This document shows positions 45,517 through 53,889 of a DNA stretch of 60,226 nucleotides, in pieces. The first letter of the stretch is position 1; every line of letters starts with the position of its first letter. The notes under the pieces were generated by a model. That model searched no databases. It was not told the origin of the DNA and was given only the letters and a program-made list of their open reading frames with translations. Location of the stretch: positions 1-60,226 of the forward strand of contig JAILCQ010000007.1 of the NCBI GenBank assembly GCA_024679955.1. Reading direction: 5' to 3'. Origin of the DNA: Bacillota bacterium (GTDB lineage: Bacteria; Bacillota; Dehalobacteriia; UBA4068). The translations under genes and the position numbers were made by a program.

Positions 45517-47166
45517 TTATAACAGATCGACTTTTTCCAGCAAATTATAGAGCATTTGCGCGATTTCCCAGCGTAGAATGGGGGTGGTGGGTTTCGCATT
45601 TTGATCGCTGGGATCCATGATCCCTTCTTTATAGCAGAAGGCCATATTTTCCCGGGCCCAATCGCTGATCTTGGCCGCGTCGCCGAACTTGGCCAGCGTG
45701 CCTGCGATCTCGCTTTCATTCAGGCTGATCTGCACGCCGCAAAGCTTATTGGCGGAGCGGGCCACCATAGCGGCGGCTTCCTGGCGGGTGATGGTGCCGG
45801 CGGGATCGAAGACGGTGGCCGAGCGGCCGTTGACGATGCCGTATTTATAGGCGGCGCCCACATAAGGAGCAAACCAGGCGTTGGCAGGCACGTCCGCAAA
45901 CGTATTCACCGTCTGCTGCGGCAGGCCCAGACCGTTGACGACGATGGTGGCAAACTGGGCGCGGGTCATGGTATCATCGGGGCCGAAGCTTTCGGCATTG
46001 TAGCCGTTGATGATTTTCCGGGCGGCCAAAGCTTCAATGGCGGCTTTATTTTTGTGATTGGCGATATCCGCAAAAGTCACGCCCTCGGCCACAACGGGGA
46101 CCTTTTTCACATCCGGATGCATACCGGTGGGGCTGGGGGGCGTATTGCCGCCCGGCTGGCCGGAGACATGGATGTTGCAATCGCTCATATTGTAGAGGCT
46201 GTTCTGGCCTTTGACAGCGCGCAAGGCGGCGACCAGGCCGTACAAACCTTGTTCCGAGGACATTTGATCGTTGCCGCTGCCCTGGTTGGTATGGATAAAG
46301 CTGCCGTCCGGCTTGCTGTAGCTCAACAGATTATCCAGCAGGCCATGGCCGTTTTTGACAAAACGGCTGTCCTGCAGATCCAGGCCCAAAGCGCAGAGAC
46401 CGACGATTACCTGAACCACGCTTTCGGAATTGGCCGCGTTCCAGCTGGAATAGCCGCCTTCTTCATCCTGCATCTTGCTTAAGCAGGCCAGGGCTTTGTC
46501 CACTGCCGCCGCCACCTTGGCTTGCTCTTTGTAATTGGCCAGCGCCTGCAGGGCCATGCCGGTGATATCCGGGTCGGCCTGGCCGCTGCCGCCCTCGCCG
46601 GTCAGGTTCCAGCCGCCGTCGTCCAGCTGCCGGCGGAGGATCTCGTCCACATACATTTGACGGGAAGCCTGTTTGACCGCCTCGGTATTGACGGGCATTT
46701 CATAAGCGGCGCTGTCCAGGGCGATCAGCGCCCAGATGGGGCCGTTGACGCCTTGCCAAACGGTCTTGTCAAAATCGCCCAGAGGCGTCAGCAGATTATA
46801 TCCGGCCACATTGGTGGGATCGGCGCCGATGGAGGTCAGCGCCAAGGCTACCCGGGAATACTCGGTGTATTTCTTCGTATGCAAAACGCCGTTCTTGGCT
46901 TTTACATATTCTTCCACTTTGGCATAGTAATTGTCCCAGTAGCTCTGGGGCACGTTCTGGCCGCTGCGGGCCAGTCCAATGACGGCCCATTCGCCGCCGA
47001 TGGAAGCCACCTGCGGTTCCTTAACGGTGTTCTGTATGTAGGCCGCGCTTTTGGCCACGGCTGCGCTTAAATCGCTGTCCGAAACCGCCATGGCCGGCAA
47101 AGCAAAACATACGATCAAGGCCAGGGCCAAGAACAAACTCCATGCTTTTTTAGTCAGTTGTTTCAT
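45517..47166 (-). CDS. Secreted alpha-barrel (transcobalamin N-terminal-like) protein with SLH domains
   Basis: The 549-residue protein has a signal peptide (SLFLALALIVCFALPAMA). An ~310-residue alpha/alpha-barrel of prenyltransferase/terpene-cyclase-like repeats follows, with GGEWAVIGLARSG, GPIWALIALDS, DDGGWNL, DPDITGMALQALANY and SSEQGLYGLVAALRA. A short proline-rich linker leads to three SLH domains from about residue 365 (FADIANHKNKAAIEALAARK, FADVPANAWFAPYV). The barrel resembles that of intrinsic factor and transcobalamin, and closely resembles the protein at 49829. I infer a wall-anchored corrinoid-binding role. It is the last gene of the riboswitch-led operon. Confidence 0.85.
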   Translation of the reverse strand: MKQLTKKAWSLFLALALIVCFALPAMAVSDSDLSAAVAKSAAYIQNTVKEPQVASIGGEWAVIGLARSGQNVPQSYWDNYYAKVEEYVKAKNGVLHTKKYTEYSRVALALTSIGADPTNVAGYNLLTPLGDFDKTVWQGVNGPIWALIALDSAAYEMPVNTEAVKQASRQMYVDEILRRQLDDGGWNLTGEGGSGQADPDITGMALQALANYKEQAKVAAAVDKALACLSKMQDEEGGYSSWNAANSESVVQVIVGLCALGLDLQDSRFVKNGHGLLDNLLSYSKPDGSFIHTNQGSGNDQMSSEQGLYGLVAALRAVKGQNSLYNMSDCNIHVSGQPGGNTPPSPTGMHPDVKKVPVVAEGVTFADIANHKNKAAIEALAARKIINGYNAESFGPDDTMTRAQFATIVVNGLGLPQQTVNTFADVPANAWFAPYVGAAYKYGIVNGRSATVFDPAGTITRQEAAAMVARSANKLCGVQISLNESEIAGTLAKFGDAAKISDWARENMAFCYKEGIMDPSDQNAKPTTPILRWEIAQMLYNLLEKVDLL

Positions 47167-47293
47167 CGTTTCCCCTCCATTATAAAATCATTTAGTATTT
47201 CAAATATCCGCCGGCGGGCTCGCCGGCTGTGAACCGCATGTATCCAGCGGGAGCGGGTTTTTCCCGCCCTATCCCCTTTCCGTCCCTATCGGT

Positions 47294-47343
47294 AACCGGC
47301 CTGGGAGAAGGAGAATAAAAACCCAGGCCGGTTTGGTAAATTA
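47294..47343. repeat. Stable hairpin between the two SLH genes
   Basis: AACCGGCCTGGG (47294-47305) pairs perfectly with CCCAGGCCGGTT (47332-47343). No T-run follows on the minus strand, so it may be an mRNA-processing or partial termination hairpin. Confidence 0.6.
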
Positions 47344-47376
47344 TCCCAATCCATCCGCTGACCGGAAAGACTGCGA

Positions 47377-49635
47377 TCAGTTTCCGAGATAGCGGTAAAG
47401 GAAGGTGACCATCTGGGCCCGGCTGCAGCCCGCATTGGGGCTGAAGGCAGTGGCGGAAGTGCCGGCAGTGACGCCTTTTTCCACCGCCCACAGCAAAGCC
47501 GGATAGTAATAGGCGCTTTTGTTCACATCGGTAAAGCTGCAGGCGGTGTTTTGCGCCTGGGGCGAACCGGCGGAACGCCAGAGGAAGGTCACCATCTGGG
47601 CCCGGCTGCAACCCGCATTGGGGCTGAAAGCGGTAGCGGAAGTGCCGGCGGTGACGCCCTTTTCTACCGCCCACAGCAAGGCCGGATAATAATAGGCGTT
47701 TTTGTCCACATCGGTAAAGCTGCAGGCGGCGCTTTGCGCCTGAGGCGAACCGGAAGCCCGCCAGAGGAAGGTCACCATCTGGGCCCGGCTGCAGCCCGCA
47801 TTGGGGCTGAAGGCAGTGGCGGAAGTGCCCTGGGTGATGCCTTTAGATACCGCCCATTGCAAGGCCGGATAATAATAGGCGTTTTTATCCACGTCGGCAA
47901 ATGCCATGCCGTCCGTATTGCCCGGCGTGACGGGCGTGACGGGTGTGACCTGTCCGTTCTGGGTCAATTCGGCATATTTCTTTTCCGCGGCCTGCAAAAT
48001 GTCGTAATTGCTCACCATTCTTTTCTGGAAGGCGGTCAGTTTGTCATAGGCATTGCGGGCGGCCTGGATGGCGTCGCCGGAATCCTTGGTCACTGTGCCG
48101 ATGGCGTCGATCAGCTTCTTTACGGCGGCGGCGGCCTTCATATCCTCATCGTTTTCATCAAAGGTATTGCCGATATCCGCCCCCAGCTGGCAGGTATACT
48201 GCCAGCGGACCACGTCGCCGTCTTTCACATTGAATTCGGAAGCGCCTTTATTGATGAACCAGTCGTTCCAGGTGATCATCCAACCGGAATCCCGGCCGGC
48301 GTCAAATTCACCAAAGGAGCCGTATCTTTTGCCGTTGACGGTAAAACCGCTGATGGCTTCCAGGTAGAAGCCGCTGAACTCGCTGCCCTGATAGGAAGGG
48401 GTTATGCCCTTTTCCTTCAGCAGGCGCAGAGTCACGCTGGCGATGGTGTCGTTTTTCTTAAAGGGAACGCGGGTGGCGCTGATGATCGTGCCCAGAGGCG
48501 AGCGAAAATCGGATTCTATTTCGGAAAGCTCCGTACTTTTGCGTTTGCCATTGTCTTCAAAGCTGACCCTGACATAGCCCACGATCTCCTCCGGCTTCAG
48601 GCCGAATTCCGCTTGCGGATCAACAGCGGTCACGGTGATATCGCATTCATCCGTATAATTGCCCGCCTTGGCGGTGATGGTGGCCTCGCCCTTCTTTACA
48701 GCGGTCACCAGGCCGTTTTGGCTGACTCTGGCTATAGCGTTATCGGAAGAATACCAGGTCACCGTTTTGTCGCTGGCATTGTTGGGGGATACGGTGGCAC
48801 GCAGCTGCAGCGTTTCCTGCTCTTCCAGGGAAGCCGTGTGCTTATTCAAAGTGACCCCGTTTACCTCGATGATCTGAGGCTGCACCTGGGCGAAAACCGC
48901 CTCTACCGTCACATTGGCAGCCGGCATGTTAAACTGCCGGGCAGTGGTGATATCCCGGGCGCTGCCGCCTGCCGGCGTATAGGTGATCTTATCCAGCTCA
49001 TAGCCGTTGGCAGGGCTGATATTCTTGATGCGGACGATATCGCCTTCCGCCGCGATGGTTTTATCCACGTCAAAGCTGCCGTTGTTGGCAGGGATCACGG
49101 TGACGTTGTAGCGAGTCACAGAGGGGTCGGGGTTGATCGTCAACGTGGCCTGGGCGCTGCCGCGATATCCGTCATCACCGTAGTCCTTGCTGGTTTCCAA
49201 GCCCTGTATCTGTACCGTATAGGTACCGGCGGTATTGGCGGGCACGGTGATGGTAAATTTACCGAATTGATCGGTGGTGACGTTCTCCGAATCTGCAGTT
49301 GACCAACCTACGAACCCGACGCCGTTTACGCAGTTAAAATCACTGCCGCTGAAATCCGTGCCCGCCACGCCGGCGGTGCTGGTGATCTCCGCCCCGGACC
49401 AGCCGGGCACGATCCGGTATTCGATGCCGTCCAAAGCAATCGGCTGGGCGGAGGTCACGGTGAGGGTAACCTGCTGCTCAGAGCTGCTCTCCTCCAATGT
49501 GGAGGGAGACAGGACCGCATTGACGGTCAGCGTTTGAAAGTCTGCCAGAGCATTGGGCCCCAACAGCAGGACCAGGAATGCCGTCAGGCATAGAAGGGTA
49601 AATATTGCTTTTTTTACCGTTTTCTTCTGTTTCAT
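47377..49635 (-). CDS. SLH surface protein with cohesin-like, Big2 and DUF4430 (transcobalamin C-terminal-like) domains
   Basis: The 752-residue protein starts at an ATG with GGAGAG upstream and has a signal peptide ending at NALA. Residues ~33-165 resemble a cohesin-like beta-sandwich (VTLTVTSAQPIALDGIEYRI to YTVQIQGLE). An InlB-like repeat follows, then a bacterial Ig-like Big2 domain (LNKHTASLEEQETLQLRA). At about residues 375-490 is a DUF4430 domain with FDAGRDSGWMITWNDWF and VKDGDVVRWQYTC. A helical spacer leads to three nearly identical SLH repeats. DUF4430 corresponds to the C-terminal domain of transcobalamin-like proteins. It may pair with the alpha-barrel partners. The cohesin call is tentative. 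Confidence 0.83.
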   Translation of the reverse strand: MKQKKTVKKAIFTLLCLTAFLVLLLGPNALADFQTLTVNAVLSPSTLEESSSEQQVTLTVTSAQPIALDGIEYRIVPGWSGAEITSTAGVAGTDFSGSDFNCVNGVGFVGWSTADSENVTTDQFGKFTITVPANTAGTYTVQIQGLETSKDYGDDGYRGSAQATLTINPDPSVTRYNVTVIPANNGSFDVDKTIAAEGDIVRIKNISPANGYELDKITYTPAGGSARDITTARQFNMPAANVTVEAVFAQVQPQIIEVNGVTLNKHTASLEEQETLQLRATVSPNNASDKTVTWYSSDNAIARVSQNGLVTAVKKGEATITAKAGNYTDECDITVTAVDPQAEFGLKPEEIVGYVRVSFEDNGKRKSTELSEIESDFRSPLGTIISATRVPFKKNDTIASVTLRLLKEKGITPSYQGSEFSGFYLEAISGFTVNGKRYGSFGEFDAGRDSGWMITWNDWFINKGASEFNVKDGDVVRWQYTCQLGADIGNTFDENDEDMKAAAAVKKLIDAIGTVTKDSGDAIQAARNAYDKLTAFQKRMVSNYDILQAAEKKYAELTQNGQVTPVTPVTPGNTDGMAFADVDKNAYYYPALQWAVSKGITQGTSATAFSPNAGCSRAQMVTFLWRASGSPQAQSAACSFTDVDKNAYYYPALLWAVEKGVTAGTSATAFSPNAGCSRAQMVTFLWRSAGSPQAQNTACSFTDVNKSAYYYPALLWAVEKGVTAGTSATAFSPNAGCSRAQMVTFLYRYLGN
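47399..47920 (-). repeat. Three tandem 183-bp SLH repeats
   Basis: Units beginning near 47401, 47584 and 47767 share long identical blocks at a 183-base (61-codon) period and encode the SLH domains. The low divergence suggests recent duplication or gene conversion. Confidence 0.85.
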
Positions 49636-49828
49636 TGCTACTCTCCTTTCCCTATGCCGCCGACGGTCGCGGCTATGCATGCACAAACGATATGATCATC
49701 CGCAGCCGTAAGGCCGCTCCGGCGGCTGTAATAAACAAATGGGCGATATACAATGCCGGTCACACCCTGTTTTGCTGTTCCCACGCAGGTTTCCCGGCAA
49801 TAAAGCCTTTAAACCTGTTGACGCTGCA

Positions 49829-51199
49829 TCAGTTTGAAGTATCCCAACCCAATGTGACCCTTTGCAGCAAGGCGGCTTTCAGTTTGGTCACGTCCTGGTT
49901 GTTCACCGAGCCGTTGCCGTTGACGTCCGCCCCGACCTGCTCCAAGGGGGTGAGGCTGCGCTTTTGCAGGTTGGCCGCTTTGATGATGGTAGCGTCCTGA
50001 TTCGCGACGCTGCCATTCAGATTGGCGTCCCCTTTCTTGACGATGACAATGGTGGTATTCGCCGTCATATTGACGGTAAAACGATAGCTGCCTCTGACAG
50101 CCGTGGCCGCAAGCCGGGTGTAGGTTTTGCCGCCATCGGTGCTGTAGGCCACCGCGCAGGCCTCGTCGCAGGAAACGGTGAAGCTGGTCTCGCCGGCATA
50201 TTGGCCGCTGCTGATACCGGTCACCGTGGCAGCGCCGCCCGTGCGGTCATCCAGGGTAACGGCATACTGCTGCTGCAGCACATCCGTCATATCGTAAAGA
50301 CGGGTCTTGCCGTTCAACATGCGGCTGTAGGCCACCATGGCATAAAAGGCCTGTTCAGTAGCCATCTGATCGCCGCTGCCATCCATGGTGTGCTTAAAGC
50401 TGCCGTCCGGCAAAGCATAGGCCATCATCTTTTCAAAGACTGTCTGACAATCCAGGCCCAAAGCGCAGCGGGCCACCATGATCTGGGCCAGGGTTTCCGA
50501 AGAAGCCGTGGCCTGCATAGCGTCCATGACGGGCAAAGCCCTGTCCACAGCGGCTTTCACCTGGCTGTTGGTGTTATAGTACGGGGCCAGAGCCTGCACC
50601 GCCATGGGCGTCATATCGTCAGCCTGCGTTCCTATGGTCCAGCCGCCGCCGTTCAGTTCGCTATCCAGGATATAATCGATCAGCCATTCCCGGGTGACCT
50701 GCTTACTGGGATCGGCGTTTTCGGGTATCGCATAGTTGCCGCAGTCCAAAGCGATCAGCGCCCAGACGGGGCCGTTGATGCCTTGCTTCGGCACATAGGA
50801 TGTGTCGGTAAGCCCCTGCAGCAGATCATGGCCGCCCACATCGGTCACATCCTTGCCCAAAGCAGCCAGCGCCAGGATCACACGGGAATTGTCCGTGGAT
50901 TTGTTTTTATGCAGCCGGCCGTTGGCGTCGATCTTGCTTTCTACATAAGACACCACATTATCATAATAGTCTTCCAGGAAATCGGCATCCATGAGGCCGT
51001 TGCGGGCCAGGCCCAAAACCAGCCATTCGCCGTAGGTAGACCCGACTTCCGGAGCGCTGGCTTCCGCCACGTTCTTCAGATAGGCCTGGGTCTTCGCCAG
51101 GGCGTCCGGCAAAGACGTTTCCGCCGCCAAGGCTCCCGCCGGGCATAACGCCAAGGCCAGCGCCAAAACCAATAGAAGGCTCAATATTTTCTTCCACAT
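49829..51199 (-). CDS. Secreted alpha-barrel protein with dockerin-like C-terminus
   Basis: The ~456-residue product starts at an ATG with GGAGG 9 bases upstream, which excludes a longer frame. A signal peptide (LLLVLALALALCPAGALA) precedes an alpha/alpha-barrel with YGEWLVLGLARNG, NGPVWALIALDCGNY, NGGGWTIGT and ATEQAFYAMVAYSRM, matching the protein at 45517. A small beta domain follows. The last 65 residues have two calcium-loop repeats (GDANLNGSVANQDATIIKAA and GADVNGNGSVNNQDVTKLKA) typical of type I dockerins. It has no SLH domain, so it may attach through a cohesin. First gene after cobalamin riboswitch 2. Confidence 0.87.
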   Translation of the reverse strand: MWKKILSLLLVLALALALCPAGALAAETSLPDALAKTQAYLKNVAEASAPEVGSTYGEWLVLGLARNGLMDADFLEDYYDNVVSYVESKIDANGRLHKNKSTDNSRVILALAALGKDVTDVGGHDLLQGLTDTSYVPKQGINGPVWALIALDCGNYAIPENADPSKQVTREWLIDYILDSELNGGGWTIGTQADDMTPMAVQALAPYYNTNSQVKAAVDRALPVMDAMQATASSETLAQIMVARCALGLDCQTVFEKMMAYALPDGSFKHTMDGSGDQMATEQAFYAMVAYSRMLNGKTRLYDMTDVLQQQYAVTLDDRTGGAATVTGISSGQYAGETSFTVSCDEACAVAYSTDGGKTYTRLAATAVRGSYRFTVNMTANTTIVIVKKGDANLNGSVANQDATIIKAANLQKRSLTPLEQVGADVNGNGSVNNQDVTKLKAALLQRVTLGWDTSN

Positions 51200-51382
51200 G
51201 CTAGGATCCCTCCTCAAATATGAATTCTTTTTTTCCGGATAAGCTCGTTTTCTTGCAAAACCGTGTATTAAAAAAAGCATGCGCCTTTCATAACCATAAA
51301 CAACCGGCATAAAGCACTGTATTCTCTTTTTTTGTTCATTACGGGAAACAATGAGGGATAAAATCATCAAAATGAGAAAAAT

Positions 51383-51411
51383 AAAAAACGCCGGCACGAT
51401 CGTACTGGCGT
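51383..51411 (-). terminator. Riboswitch-linked terminator
   Basis: The stem ACGCC...GGCGT with an inner GTAC/GTGC extension (51388-51411) is followed by TTTTTT on the minus strand, between riboswitch 2 and its first gene. Confidence 0.8.
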
Positions 51412-51455
51412 CCAATGCTAATAAGATATACGCCTAGTGACGGTAGACGTGCTGC

Positions 51456-51559
51456 AACAATCCGGCGTATCTGACTTATCCTCTCCCGGAGGCTTCACAG
51501 TGACCAACTCGTGGGGACTTTCACCCCATTCCGCTTTCGGCATTCACCGATGGACTGTT
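51456..51559 (-). promoter_or_regulatory. Cobalamin riboswitch 2 (surface-protein operon), compact form
   Basis: Read leftward it has GAAAGCGGAATGGGGTGAAAG, then TCCCCACGAG, TCACTGTGAAGCC and AAGTCAGATACGCCGG. The outer stem is AACAGTCC/GGATTGTT (with one G-U). The order matches a compact cobalamin riboswitch without the large peripheral extension of riboswitches 1 and 3. A terminator and the dockerin/alpha-barrel gene follow. Confidence 0.82.
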
Positions 51560-51625
51560 CCGTATCTATGCAGTTGTAAATGGGATTGGAGAATATGGTC
51601 TTATAAACGGTTCTGATTTTTTTAT

Positions 51626-51654
51626 AGTATACTGCCATTCTAGGGAAAAGTCAA
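51626..51654 (-). promoter_or_regulatory. Promoter of the surface-protein operon
   Basis: TTGACT and TATACT with a 17-base spacer on the minus strand, upstream of riboswitch 2. Confidence 0.82.
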
Positions 51655-51820
51655 TAAAAAATAGCAAAATATGGGCTTAACAGTGTGGGTTTGTCAAAAA
51701 TGGGTACCGCGCCGGCAACAAACGGAAAACATAAATCTGCGACAAAGCTGCCCTTTGCGCGTTGCGGGTACTGATAACATTCGGCCAAACGTCTGCTGCT
51801 CCTGCGCCCCAATTCGGGCG

Positions 51821-51859
51821 AAAAAAGCCCGACGGTTGGATAAAGCAACCGATTCGGGC
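51821..51859 (-). terminator. Terminator after the CBS-domain gene
   Basis: GCCCGA-CGGTTG (51827-51838) pairs with CAACCG-ATT-CGGGC (51846-51859), with a T-run on the minus strand. It separates the CBS gene from the promoter at 51626. Confidence 0.75.
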
Positions 51860-51948
51860 AAATCTATATAACTATATTATAATTCATTACATTATTAACA
51901 TTAGCTAGATTAACCTGAAGACGTCCCGGGAAAACTACCGGCAGCGCG

Positions 51949-52377
51949 TCAGGACAACGGTTGGACGCCGTTCATCTGTTCCAGCCGGTCATAGAAATAA
52001 CGGATGATGCTTTTTCTGGTGATGATGCCGATAAAAATGCCTCTGTCGTCGATCACCGGCACAAAATTCTGCTTCAAAGCTTTTTCCACAACATCTTTTA
52101 CATCCGCCGAAACGTCTACCGGCGCGTTTTCTATGCGGCGGGGGATATCCGCGATCCTTACGTCTTCCGCTTTTTTCAAATCCAAATCATATTGGTTTTT
52201 GATCCCCCACAGCAAATCCCCTTCGGTGAGCGTACCGATATATTTTCCCTCGCGACTGATGATCGGCACCGCCGTATAACTGTTGTTTTCCATTTTTTCC
52301 AAAACCTGTCTCAGGGTAAAGTCTTCGTATATAAACGCCACGTCGTTTTTCGGCGTAAGAAAGAAAAGAATGTTCAT
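51949..52377 (-). CDS. CBS-domain protein
   Basis: The 142-residue protein consists of two CBS motifs: TPKNDVAFIYEDFTLRQVLE with YTAVPIISREGKYIGTLTEG, and VSADVKDVVEKALKQNFVPV with DRGIFIGIITRKSII. CBS pairs bind adenine nucleotides and act as energy sensors or stand-alone regulators; no effector domain is present. The ATG at 52377 has a GGGAGTG site. A longer frame to 52485 lacks one. Confidence 0.85.
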   Translation of the reverse strand: MNILFFLTPKNDVAFIYEDFTLRQVLEKMENNSYTAVPIISREGKYIGTLTEGDLLWGIKNQYDLDLKKAEDVRIADIPRRIENAPVDVSADVKDVVEKALKQNFVPVIDDRGIFIGIITRKSIIRYFYDRLEQMNGVQPLS

Positions 52378-52552
52378 GCGTTTCACTCCCAACGATTGGT
52401 TTTGCCCTTCGATCTTGGTGCAGCCGTTTAAAACGTCTCTTTGCAAAGAGTGATTGCCATCCTTTGGCGTTCCTTGTATCAGCATATTCTATTGACCTTC
52501 CCCTTTGACTAACTGCCGGCGGCGTCCGGGCATACGTGAGACGAAAGAGAAA

Positions 52553-53317
52553 TCATGCCTTCCCGCCGTCTTCCTGGCACAGCCAGCGCAAGGAATTGGC
52601 CGCTTGCATATTCTCAATGGTATATGTGGGGTGGCTTACCGCCTCGATGGCGTCGATGATTTCCCGCAAGGGCAAAGACCCTTCCCCCAAGGGCTTGTGC
52701 TGATCGCCCACTCCATCATTGTCATGGATATGCACATGCGCCAGATAAGGCGCATAGGCCTCCAGCCAATCCTGCCAGGGGAGCTTGGCATGGACGAAAG
52801 AATGTCCGATATCCCAGCAGATCCGCAAGCGGCTGTCGTTTACCCCTGCCGCCACTTCCGCCAGCAGTCTGGGATTCCAATCCAAAACGTTTTCCAGCAG
52901 CACTTGAAAATCTCCGGGTTTGTCCTGCAAATAGTCGTTCCAAAATTTGATGGATTGGCCGATATAATATACCTCATAATGATGATGGGGCACAAAACCG
53001 CTATGTACCACCATGCGCTTTACGCCGTAGCCGGAGACAATGGCATATATTTGCTCATAACGGTGGCGGCTCACCTGTCCGATCAAGGGATCTACCGCAG
53101 CGGGGCTCAATTCCGCAAAAGGCGCGTGAAATACAAACCTCTGTGCGGAAAGCATTTTTTCTTCTACGATTTTGCGCCAGGGCAAATCATTGGGTTCATC
53201 CATATTGACAGCGGTACAGAACTCATCCAGCTCCAATCCGGTACCATAAGCCTTGGCCAATTCCGGCGCATCCTCGTCAATCGTGGCAATATACAAACGT
53301 TCCGGAGATATTAACAT
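52553..53317 (-). CDS. Sugar phosphate isomerase/epimerase-like TIM-barrel protein
   Basis: The ~254-residue protein belongs to the AP-endonuclease-2/xylose-isomerase-like superfamily. Metal-site strands include FVFHAPFAELSP, MVVHSGFVPHHHYE, VLLENVLDWNP, ICWDIGHSFVHAK and VHIHDNDGVGDQHKPLGEG. The substrate is unknown. GGAGGAGG lies upstream of the ATG at 53317; an in-frame TTG just before it is possible. It is related in fold, not closely in sequence, to the N-terminal half of the fusion at 30085. Confidence 0.86.
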   Translation of the reverse strand: MLISPERLYIATIDEDAPELAKAYGTGLELDEFCTAVNMDEPNDLPWRKIVEEKMLSAQRFVFHAPFAELSPAAVDPLIGQVSRHRYEQIYAIVSGYGVKRMVVHSGFVPHHHYEVYYIGQSIKFWNDYLQDKPGDFQVLLENVLDWNPRLLAEVAAGVNDSRLRICWDIGHSFVHAKLPWQDWLEAYAPYLAHVHIHDNDGVGDQHKPLGEGSLPLREIIDAIEAVSHPTYTIENMQAANSLRWLCQEDGGKA

Positions 53318-53829
53318 CAACGCAGCCTCCTCCAACAGATGATTTCAGCGCCGCCCGCTTTTTGACGGCCTCTGCCGGTCATTTTTGTCCCGGTGATTCT
53401 AGCGCTTACCGGCGTAAAACGCAGATCATTTATAGCCTATACTTTATTCTGGAATCACTGCCGCGTTTCCTTCTTTATCGCATCTAACTAACATATCGCC
53501 CCGCTGGATGAAATCACAAGTAAAATGATCCGGTTTTAGGCGCTGAAGCAGGCATAACGACTTTTGAGCCGCATTTGAAAGCCGATTCTCTTTATCTGTC
53601 GTCCGATCAGAAAAAACTATTTTTTTACGCAGATTTCACGGTGAGAACCGTTTTTTCGGCAATTTTTCGTATACTTTGCCCGGTTCCGCACATCTTAAGC
53701 ACACAAGATCATCCGTAAAATTGCGGCGGCGGAAATTTTGCCGGCGTTTCCGCGCCTTATTTCCAGGACAGCGACCAATGGCTCGCCTTATAAAACCCGG
53801 CGGCGAGCGGCTTTGCCATAGCAAATGGA
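53318..53829. other. Intergenic region without a recognised gene
   Basis: About 510 bases before the mrp promoter. Short open frames on both strands lack ribosome binding sites and family features. I see no riboswitch, tRNA or repeat. Confidence 0.4.
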
Positions 53830-53857
53830 TTGACTTATGCCGTAAAAGCGGTATAAT
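53830..53857 (+). promoter_or_regulatory. Promoter of the Mrp-like gene
   Basis: TTGACT and TATAAT with a 16-base spacer, 32 bases before the start codon. Confidence 0.8.
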
Positions 53858-53889
53858 AAACTCGGAAAAACCGACTAGGAGGTCTTATC

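Noticed and set aside
47551-49302. 583-codon open frame on the plus strand
   Set aside because: It is antisense to the DUF4430/SLH gene and its apparent repeats come from the SLH repeat DNA.
51706-51720. T-box-like string TGGGTACCGCGCC on the plus strand
   Set aside because: There is no Stem I, no antiterminator partner, no downstream terminator and no rightward gene after it, so it is a chance match.
51651-51871. Short open frames on both strands between riboswitch 2 and the CBS gene
   Set aside because: They lie over a promoter and a terminator hairpin and lack ribosome binding sites.
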